The notes beneath the pieces are model-generated. The model was not told the DNA's origin. It searched no databases and was given only the letters and a program-made list of their open reading frames with translations. From IMG/VR virus record IMGVR_UViG_3300047557_002921, positions 1 through 22,194 of that record: a DNA stretch of 22,194 nucleotides; one strand, written 5' to 3'. Made by a program: the position numbers and the translations under genes. Below are positions 12,516 through 20,700 of this stretch, in pieces; within the stretch, counting starts at the first letter, position 1; each line of letters starts with the position of its first letter. The stretch comes from a virus.

Positions 12516-15330
12516 CAATCTAGCGGCAGCGATAAATACTGCGCAAGGCGCATTTAATTCGCTTACAAATACCCTTCAACAAGGTAGCCGTGCGGCCATT
12601 GCTTATGGCCAGAATATCCAGCAAGGCATTGGCGGGGCTTTTCAGCGCCTGTCAAGCCTTGCTAACACATTGCTAAATGTGTTGCGAAATGTATCCGGCG
12701 CAATAACGCTGGTATTTAATTCGCTGCTGAATGAGCTGGATAAGCTCCAAGGCTTCAATGCCATTATGTCAGTAAGTACTAAGAGTAGCGCAGAGGCCGC
12801 AAACTCTTACATCTTCCTGCGTAAAACTGCCGACCAATTAGGTGTTCAGTTTGATGCCCTGACCGGTAACTATGCCAAACTTGTTGCAGCGATTCCAGAG
12901 GGATCTGAAAAGCTGGATATAGCTAATAGGGCATTTCTGGGCGTGGCTATGGCCGCCAGAACGCTGCATTCTTCCAATCAAGATACACAACTGATGTTCT
13001 ATGCAATTACCCAGATTGCATCCAAAGGTATCGTGTCTATGGAAGAACTTCGCAGGCAGTTGGGCGAAAAACTTCCTGGAGTGATACAGATTGCCGCTAA
13101 GGCGTTGAACACTATTCCAGAAGAGCTTGAAAAGGCCATCCGTAAGGGAATAGTAGTTTCTGACAAGTTCCTGCCTATATTTGGCGATGCATTGATAAGA
13201 ACCTTTGCGGATTCTGCTGAGAAAGCCTCGCAAAGTGTCTCAGCATCCATGAATAGGTTAACTAATGTATGGGTAGATTTTGTCAAAGAGGTATTAGATT
13301 CTGGGGCTGGTCAGGCTATTGTAGGTGTCTTTGATGAACTTAGAAAGAAGTTATCAGATCCATATGTGATCTCACGATTCGCAGATCTGATTAAGAATGT
13401 GGCAGAGCGGGTAAGCTCTTTCATAGCTAATCTTACTGCCGACGATATACGTAATGGCTTCGACACCTTTTCTAAAGGCGTCGATATGGTGGTTACGGTT
13501 ATATCAAAGCTAGCTGATGCCATGACTTGGGTCATAAATAACTCGGCCAAATTTGGTGCTATAGTAGGCGCCGTGGGCGGAGCTTTGGCAGGCGGGGCTG
13601 TTGCAGGGCCGTGGGGCGCTGCGGCAGCCGGAACACTGGGCGCTGTTGGCGGAGCCTATGCTGGATCCAAAATGGGATCCAGTCTGGACGACGAGGTTAA
13701 ACGCATGGAGGCCGACCTTAAGGCCCGCCAACAGGCTGAAGCACTATCTGCAGAGCAATCTAAAGTCAAATGGCAGATGATCATGCCATTACTGCAGCAG
13801 TTTAATGGTCTAAAAAATCTGCGCAGTGTTTCGGGTCTTATGAAGCCTGAAAATCTGAACCAAGAGATGGCCTCAAAATTGGCTAGCATTTTGGGTGATT
13901 CTAGATTCAAGACTGATGCTGATAGGGCTAATGCTGCTCAATGGCTTTCAAAGACGGGTCAAATACTATCGCCTGATTCGGCCAAGTTGACGGATGTATT
14001 GGGTGGTAAAGGTAAGGCAGACCCGTTCCAGAAAAAGCTAGATGCCACTTACGCTCGGTCCCAAGGGTTAAATCCAGATTTTGTTCAGGAGTGGGCTAAC
14101 CTTGATATTCTGATGAAACAGGGTAAGCTTAGTACTGAGGCATTGTCAAGAGCCCGTGACGATTTGCTAGATAAGCAGCCCTTCATGCGGGAAATGCTTG
14201 GGGAAGAGAATGCATCTGCTAAATCTTATAATAAGGTTATAACAGAGCAAATAAGTCTTATCATTGCGGCTAGTGAATCCCGTGATAAGATGTACAGATC
14301 TTTGAACGACAATGCATTCCTAGCGGGCCTAAGTGGCGAGGATCGTCAGGTGGAATTGGAGTTCCGCCAGCGCTATAATGAGCTTTTGGAAAAAGGCTAT
14401 AAGATACATGAGTCTGAAGCTAAGGTTGTAAAGGACAAGATTCGTGACAATATTCGTTTGAGTGAGCTCTCATCCGTAGGCGAATCAATCTACAATCAAA
14501 CCATTGGTAAGTACGATGCTCAGATTACTGAGATACAGGCCATGGATAAACCGAAGGCCAACCCTGCCTCAGGCTTTACGCAGCAAAATGCCTCCGACTA
14601 CATCGTAAATAAGGATCCAAATGCGAATGGATCTGATCAATGGCTTGAAGCTCAGAGGCGAGCAGTTCAAGATTATTACGATTTTGTAGACGGATTGCGT
14701 AATAAGGATTTGATAAACGATAGAACCGCTCAAATGATGAAGGCTAAACAAGCCCTAGTATATGAGCAAGTTCGCCTAGGTCAGGCTAGCGAATTCTTTG
14801 GTAATTTGGCCTCATTGACCCAATCCGGCAATCGAAAATTGGCGGCCATAGGTAAGGTTGCAGCAATAATTCAGGCCACTATAGACGGTGTTCTGGGCGT
14901 CCAGAAAGCCTTGGCTTCGGCACCGCCGCCGTGGAACTATGCTTTGGCAGCAGCTGTGGGTGTAGCTGCAGCTGTAAACGTGGCGAAGATTCGCGCCTCC
15001 GGATTTAAGTCCGGTGGATATACTGGGAATATGGGTACGGACGAGGTAGCCGGCGTAGTCCACGGACAAGAATTCGTGATGAATGCCCAGGCTACACGTA
15101 ATAACATGCCATTACTTGCTGCTATGAATAGCGGTAAGTCCATCGGTGGTAATATCTATGTAGATACCAAGATCGATATCAAGATTGATTCCGACGGCAG
15201 TCACAGTACTAAGGCCGATGTGAATTCTAATGCGGAATTTGCTGAGGAACTTAAGACTAGGATAGAACAAGTAACACTGCAAGTGTTACTGCGAGAATCA
15301 CGGCCTGACGGCATCTTGGCTCGGAGTTGA
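12460..15330 (+). CDS. Tape measure protein
   Basis: The product has 956 residues, starting at GTG inside the end of the GT frame; a strong ribosome binding site is missing, so coupling to chaperone translation is likely. Residues about 95-285 carry the tape-measure N-terminal domain pattern (FLRKTADQLGVQFDALTGNY, SMEELRRQLGEKLPGVIQIA). Residues about 363-405 form a glycine-rich membrane-like segment (AIVGAVGGALAGGAVAGPWG), probably used in membrane passage of DNA. Long helical stretches follow, then the familiar C-terminal pattern GGYTGNMGTDEVAGVVHGQE with FVMNAQATRNN near residue 855. At about 1.5 angstrom per residue the tail would be around 140 nm, an inference from the ruler rule. Start context and length fit the gene order. 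Confidence 0.92.
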   Translation: MATNLQVNAQTSQAVGAFNNLAAAINTAQGAFNSLTNTLQQGSRAAIAYGQNIQQGIGGAFQRLSSLANTLLNVLRNVSGAITLVFNSLLNELDKLQGFNAIMSVSTKSSAEAANSYIFLRKTADQLGVQFDALTGNYAKLVAAIPEGSEKLDIANRAFLGVAMAARTLHSSNQDTQLMFYAITQIASKGIVSMEELRRQLGEKLPGVIQIAAKALNTIPEELEKAIRKGIVVSDKFLPIFGDALIRTFADSAEKASQSVSASMNRLTNVWVDFVKEVLDSGAGQAIVGVFDELRKKLSDPYVISRFADLIKNVAERVSSFIANLTADDIRNGFDTFSKGVDMVVTVISKLADAMTWVINNSAKFGAIVGAVGGALAGGAVAGPWGAAAAGTLGAVGGAYAGSKMGSSLDDEVKRMEADLKARQQAEALSAEQSKVKWQMIMPLLQQFNGLKNLRSVSGLMKPENLNQEMASKLASILGDSRFKTDADRANAAQWLSKTGQILSPDSAKLTDVLGGKGKADPFQKKLDATYARSQGLNPDFVQEWANLDILMKQGKLSTEALSRARDDLLDKQPFMREMLGEENASAKSYNKVITEQISLIIAASESRDKMYRSLNDNAFLAGLSGEDRQVELEFRQRYNELLEKGYKIHESEAKVVKDKIRDNIRLSELSSVGESIYNQTIGKYDAQITEIQAMDKPKANPASGFTQQNASDYIVNKDPNANGSDQWLEAQRRAVQDYYDFVDGLRNKDLINDRTAQMMKAKQALVYEQVRLGQASEFFGNLASLTQSGNRKLAAIGKVAAIIQATIDGVLGVQKALASAPPPWNYALAAAVGVAAAVNVAKIRASGFKSGGYTGNMGTDEVAGVVHGQEFVMNAQATRNNMPLLAAMNSGKSIGGNIYVDTKIDIKIDSDGSHSTKADVNSNAEFAEELKTRIEQVTLQVLLRESRPDGILARS

Positions 15331-15332
15331 TT

Positions 15333-15677
15333 GTGGCAGATTTTACCTGGGTTGCAGATTATGATGCGGAGGAATCCACAAGTCCAAGGGTGCTTGTGGC
15401 ACAATTCGGCGACGGTTACAAGCAGCGAGCCGCTGACGGCCTGAATAATCAGTTGCGTACTTGGTCATGGTCATTCAATAATAGATCTTTGACTGACGCG
15501 TCCGACATAATTGATTTCTTAAAGGCCAAGGGCGGTGTTACTGAATTTACGCACGATCTACCTGGCTCAGGCGAAACCGTCACAGTGATATGCTCATCAT
15601 GGTCCAAACGATGGGCCGGGTTCGATACCTATAATGTATCAGCTAAATTTGAGGAAGTCATTTCCATAGGACTATGA
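15333..15677 (+). CDS. Minor tail protein (lambda gpM-like)
   Basis: The product has 114 residues from GTG 15333, which follows the ribosome binding site CGGAG at 15322-15326; a TTG at 15327 is in frame and overlaps the tape measure stop but is too close to that site. The pattern FGDGYKQRAADGLNN, WSWSFNNRSL, FLKAKGGVTEFTHDLPGSGE and FEEVISIGL is that of the Phage_min_tail family (lambda M). The protein joins the tail tip ring around the tape measure. It is the first of a chain of overlapping tip genes in the order M, L, K, I, J, identical to lambda. Confidence 0.88.
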   Translation: MADFTWVADYDAEESTSPRVLVAQFGDGYKQRAADGLNNQLRTWSWSFNNRSLTDASDIIDFLKAKGGVTEFTHDLPGSGETVTVICSSWSKRWAGFDTYNVSAKFEEVISIGL

Positions 15678-16372
15678 CCCTAGCTATTGAATCGCAGCGA
15701 CTAGTTGTAAGTCCGCTGATTGAACTATTCGAATTGGAAATACCTGCATCTCCGGATCCAGTTATATTTCGATTTGTCTCTCATAAGACAACCAAAAACA
15801 CATCTATAGTGTGGCAAGGGTTGTCTTATACTCGTTACCCAATTCGTGCTGAGGGATTCTCAAAAAATGTACAGGGTAGGTTGCCTAGGCCTACATTGAC
15901 AGTTGGAAATGTGGGTGGAGGGATTAGTGAATTTCTAATGGCTTACAATGATTTGGCTGGTGCTAAGCTCACACGTATTCGTACATTAGCCAAATTTTTG
16001 GATGCGGTTAATTACCCTGGCGATGTAAATCCAGATGCAGATCCGTCAGAAGAATTTCCGCGTGAAGTCTGGCACATAGATCAAAAAACCATCGAAACGA
16101 GTGAGATGGTACAATTTGAGCTATGTTCACCTTTTGATCAACCCGGCGCCGTACTGCCAGGCAGACAAATACTTCCGTTTTGTAGCAATATCTACAGAGA
16201 TGCTGATTGCTCGTACACTGGCGGACCTGTGGCAACCGATAAAGATGTAGCTACTTCCACCCCATCATTAGATAAATGTAGCAAGACTTTAACAGGCTGC
16301 AAATTCCGTTTTGGCGCTACAGGTGAATTACCTTTTGCGGGCGAACCTGCTATAGGCCTACTGAAATTATGA
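15674..16372 (+). CDS. Minor tail protein with iron-sulphur cysteines (lambda gpL-like)
   Basis: The product has 232 residues, starting in an ATGA overlap with the M-like gene. The N-terminal part (FELEIPASPDPVIFRFVSH, GRLPRPTLTVGNVGG) is the family core. The C-terminal domain has Cys170, Cys179, Cys202 and Cys209, spaced 9, 23 and 7 residues, the same spacing I recall for the four cysteines that hold the 4Fe-4S cluster in lambda gpL. A further Cys151 is probably unrelated. The protein forms part of the tail tip hub below the tube. Intact cysteines suggest that a cluster is assembled here too. Confidence 0.9.
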   Translation: MTLAIESQRLVVSPLIELFELEIPASPDPVIFRFVSHKTTKNTSIVWQGLSYTRYPIRAEGFSKNVQGRLPRPTLTVGNVGGGISEFLMAYNDLAGAKLTRIRTLAKFLDAVNYPGDVNPDADPSEEFPREVWHIDQKTIETSEMVQFELCSPFDQPGAVLPGRQILPFCSNIYRDADCSYTGGPVATDKDVATSTPSLDKCSKTLTGCKFRFGATGELPFAGEPAIGLLKL

Positions 16373-17079
16373 TTAATATATCTGATACAGTATTGGCGAA
16401 AATTATGGCTCACGCAGAGGAGTGTCAGCCTAGAGAATCATGCGGTCTAATTGTAATGGACGGGGGGCCTGTATACATCCCGTGCAATAACATTAGCCCG
16501 GTAATGAATGATTTTCAAATTCAGCCTAGTCAGTACGCGGATATACAGGACAAATTCGATATTCTGGCTATAGTACATTCCCATCCGAACTGTTCAGCTG
16601 AAGCGAGCATGGCTGACCTGGTGGGGTGTGAGAATTCTGAATTGCCCTGGGTTATAGTAAGCGTATCCGATAAGAGTATTAATCAGATTGAACCTTGCGG
16701 ATATGAAGCCCCATATCTTGAACGCCCTTTTGTAATGGGCGTTCTTGATTGCTATGCTCTAGCTAGAGACTGGTATAAGCGAGAACGCCAAATCATACTG
16801 CCTAATCCACGTCGTGAACTAAATTTCTGGCGAGATGCTTCGAAGAATTATTTCGTGGATAACTTTGAATCCTATGGATTTAAGTCAATCCCATTGGGCA
16901 GTCCAGTAGAGACTGGCGATGCATTCTTGATGCAAATTAGGGGCGTAATCCCAAACCATGTGGCTGTGTATATAGGTGATGGAATGATTTTGCAGCATTG
17001 TTTGGGTCAGTTATCGCAGCGATACATGTACGGCGGTACTTGGACCCATTTGACAACTCATCATCTACGCTATGCGTGA
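16369..17079 (+). CDS. Tail tip assembly peptidase (lambda gpK-like: JAMM plus NlpC/P60)
   Basis: The product has 236 residues and starts in an ATGA overlap with the L-like gene. Two domains are visible. Residues 1-115 are a Mov34/JAB metallopeptidase: Glu23 in RESCGLI and the zinc motif with His70, His72, Ser80 and Asp83, matching HxH-x7-S-x2-D exactly. Residues about 120-236 are NlpC/P60-like with Cys128 in GVLDCYALARDWY and His197 in PNHVAVYIGDG. Both active sites look intact. In lambda-like phages the protein is needed for tail tip assembly, and the peptidoglycan-cutting domain may act in DNA entry. The I-like gene starts eight bases before its stop ends. Confidence 0.92.
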   Translation: MINISDTVLAKIMAHAEECQPRESCGLIVMDGGPVYIPCNNISPVMNDFQIQPSQYADIQDKFDILAIVHSHPNCSAEASMADLVGCENSELPWVIVSVSDKSINQIEPCGYEAPYLERPFVMGVLDCYALARDWYKRERQIILPNPRRELNFWRDASKNYFVDNFESYGFKSIPLGSPVETGDAFLMQIRGVIPNHVAVYIGDGMILQHCLGQLSQRYMYGGTWTHLTTHHLRYA

Positions 17080-17773
17080 AGTAATTCTCTATGGGCCTAT
17101 GAGGGCCAAATTCGGACGTAGCTTCAGGTTTGATGTCAAATCTGTTGGCGAAGCGTTTAAAGCCTTGAATGCAACCGTTCCAGGCTTTAAATCCTGGTTT
17201 GCTGAGCGTGCCAGGGCCGGCGCATCTTATAAGGTACTAATTGGTAAGAGGGCTGTGGCTACAGGTGAAATACCTATAGAATCAATCTCTGATCAACCTA
17301 TAAGAATTGTACCCATAGTGCAAGGGTCTAAGAGTAACAAGATTTTAGGTGGTTTGCTCGCAATAACAGGCATAGCAATAATGATGTTTGTTGGGAGTAT
17401 GACTGGGACCATAGGTATATGGGGACTAGCTATGACCATAGGCGGTGTGGCCATGATGATGGTTCCTACACCTAAGATGCCTACATCTTCTGAATCCAAT
17501 AAAAGTCCTGGATCTCAATCTTTTGATGGCCCTGTCAATTCCACCAATCCAGGAAACGCCGTGCCGTTGCTATACGGGGTTATGGAAGTAGGAAGTGTAG
17601 TAGTATCTGCATCTATTTCTGCTACGGACTATTTGCCCGTATATTACAACGGTGGCGGCGGTAGTGAAGGTCATACGGAAATGGGCGGCGGTGGCCCTGG
17701 TTGGGATCTGTATCCCGTTCAGGACGGTGCAAGTGTTCGGCCTGATAACGACTTTACACAATGGAATCCATAA
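17072..17773 (+). CDS. Tail tip assembly protein (lambda gpI-like)
   Basis: The product has 233 residues. It starts at ATG 17072, eight bases before the end of the K-like gene. Residues 1-80 look like a small ubiquitin-like fold (VILYGPMRAKFGRSFRFDVK, IRIVPIVQGSK). Residues about 87-135 hold two hydrophobic glycine-rich segments (LAITGIAIMMFVGSM, GLAMTIGGVAMMMVP), typical of the family. NPGNAVPLLYGVMEVGSVVV follows, then a glycine-rich tail (YYNGGGGSEG, MGGGGPGW). In lambda gpI works with gpK and gpL to start the tip around gpJ. The last 13 bases overlap the J-like gene. Confidence 0.85.
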   Translation: MREVILYGPMRAKFGRSFRFDVKSVGEAFKALNATVPGFKSWFAERARAGASYKVLIGKRAVATGEIPIESISDQPIRIVPIVQGSKSNKILGGLLAITGIAIMMFVGSMTGTIGIWGLAMTIGGVAMMMVPTPKMPTSSESNKSPGSQSFDGPVNSTNPGNAVPLLYGVMEVGSVVVSASISATDYLPVYYNGGGGSEGHTEMGGGGPGWDLYPVQDGASVRPDNDFTQWNP

Positions 17774-20700
17774 TTAGCGGGTCTGGTGGCGGTGGCGGTG
17801 GCGATAGCGGTGCAGGGCGTACACCTGTAGACGCACCTGACAGCCTGCGATCAAGAGAATTTACTCGCATTGTCGATGTAATAAGTGAAGGTGAGATAGG
17901 AGGCCTGGTTGAAGGCCTTAAATCTGTATATATCAACGGTACGCCGCTCGAGAATTCTGATCATACGAAGAATTTTACAGGCGTATCAGTAGTCGAGAGG
18001 GTGGGCACACCTACTCAGACATTCGTGCCAGGTTTTCAGTATGCTGAGGTTGAGACACCTGTAACTACTGATGTACTTTACGGCACCCCAATAGTTAGGA
18101 CTATAACCAACGCAAATGTGAACAGTGCTAGGGTGCGAGTGATGTTCCCTGCACTGTCAAAAGTCGATCAGACAAACGGCGATAGTCTTGGATCGAGCGT
18201 ACATCTAACCGTAGAGGTTAAGCCTAGTGGCGGATCATATGCCAATGTAATTTCAGATATAGTTTCTGGAAAGAGTACTGGAAAGTACGTAAGGCAATAC
18301 GCCATCCCTTTGACAGGGTCGGCCCCCTGGGATATTAGAGTAACCAGGCTAACGGCCGATAGCTCAAGCTCTTATGAGCAGAATTCATTCAAGTTTGATA
18401 GCTATGCTGAAGTAATCGATGTCAAACTCCGTAGGCCTAATATAGCCGCCTACTATGTTCAAGCAGACAGTAGCCAATTTTCCAGTGTACCTACACGATC
18501 TTACAAATGTTACGGTCGTATAATCCGTGTACCCAATAATTATAATGAGATTACACGGGCTTATACGGGCGTCTGGGACGGCACTTTTAAGCTGGCTTAC
18601 AGTAATAATCCAGCCTGGATCTTTATGGATTTGGTTACACATCCCAGATATGGGTTGGCCAAATACGTTCCCAGTGTCAATATAGATAAGTGGCGCCTTT
18701 ACGAGATTGCCAAGTATTGTGATGGTATGGTTGATGATGGGTTCGGAGGCTTAGAACCTAGATATACCGTCAACATACATATTCAGAGTCAGCAACAGGC
18801 CTATAGTTTGCTGAATGACTTGGCTAGTGCGTTCGAATGCATGCCGTCATATAGTGGCGACTCCCTGAACCTAATTCAGGATTCGCCTAAGGATGCATCA
18901 TTTGTATACACACCTGCAAATGTAATTGATGGCAAGTTTCAATATACAGGCTCCAGTCTTAGTGCTAGGCACAGTGTAATTCGTGTATCATACAATGATC
19001 CACGCAATCACTATAAGCGCGATGTAGTACTTGTAATAGATGATGAGCTGGTTAAGAAGATCGGCTATCGTACTTTGGATGTTATAGCTATCGGCTGTAC
19101 ATCCCGCGGCCAGGCTAATAGAAAGGGCCGCAGAATACTATATACTGAGGCCGTTGAGACTGAGACTGTATCTTTCAGTGTAGGCCTGGATAGTCTTCGT
19201 GTAGAGCCAGGTCAGGTATTCAAAATTGCAGATCCGATTAAGACATCTGGGTCAAGGTGTGGCGGACGACTGACTACAGGATCTACTACCAGTGTGCTTC
19301 AGGTAGATCAATGGGAGAGTCCCGGCTCTTCGGCTACTATTACAGTCATGATGCCGGATGGCACTATAGAGAAGCGCAATGTATCCAGTGTAGTAGGTCG
19401 GGCTGTTACACTATCTTCGCCTTTGTCCACTATACCTATAGATGGCGCCGTCTGGATAGCCAACGGCTCTAATGCTACTGAGCGTTATTGGCGAGTTCTC
19501 AATATCACGGAGAAGACTGGTAAAGATCGGATGCAATTCGATATCGTAGCATTAGCCTACGATCCAGATAAATATGCTCAGATAGATTCTATTGGGCCAG
19601 TCGTTTTCCCTGAAGCACCCAGGCTGCCTCGCATGGCAAAGCCCCCCTCTAATATATCATTTGAAGAGGGCGTGCTGATTGTAAATGATCAATCCGTAAT
19701 CAGAATCGATGTTAGCTGGGATATTGCTGATTATGCAAAATCCTATGTATTTAAGCATAAAGTAGATAATGGTAACTGGAGTGAGCATCAGGTATATACG
19801 CCATCATACCGTGTAGAAGTGCCTAGTGGCTCCATTCTATATGTGGCCATTAGTTCCGTTGGCCCTATGGGCGTGCCTACGCCGTCCACATTGGCTCAAC
19901 ACGACATTGTTGGCGAATATACTAAACCTGTAGCTCCTATAGATTTTGAGCTAGAGGAGGAGTTCACAGGGTCATGCGTAAAGGTTAAGTGGGGCGCTCT
20001 GCAACGTATTAAGGGCTACAATATACTGATCAGGGCCGGTCTTAGCCATCCACCTGAGGATGTATTGGATATTGGAGTAGAGCCTGATTATACAGGTGAT
20101 ACGACAGTACTACGATCCATATTTGTAGGTCAAACACACCGATTCGAATATACCAGCGAATCGATGATTCTTGATACGGCAGGTTCACCCGTACGTGATC
20201 TAACTATTCGCAGTCAGTCAGTAGGTGCCAATGGTCTACGTAGCGACCTGTGGTCAGAGGTAACTGCATCTAACCCGGCGCCTGGGGCCGTGACAGATAT
20301 AGTAATAAACTCTTTTGCCAATGCCTTTGCAATATCGTGCACAAAGCCTACAGATCGTGATTATAAAGGTATTGCGGTATGGATGAGCACCAGTCCAGGA
20401 TTTACTCCTGGGCCTACTAATCTGGTGTTTGATGGTGATGCGGAATCCATACTGATTAGTAGTGATAGTGCCGGCGACCCTGTCATAATTGACACAGAGT
20501 ATTTTTTCCGAATTGCAGCATACGACGCATTCGGAAAGACTTCGCTCAATTACGGATCAGAGATAAGTGCTACATCCATAGATAATGGCGCAGTGGTTTT
20601 GCGAGCATCTTCGCCTATATTTGTCGTTGACAGTGCAGGCGATGCACTGCCTACAGATATAACTTTCAGGGCTTTAGGTGCCGGCGCTGATTTGGATTAT

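Noticed and set aside
13661-13682. 8-bp inverted repeat with GGATCC arms in the tape measure gene
   Set aside because: It falls in a glycine- and serine-rich coding stretch and is short enough to be chance.
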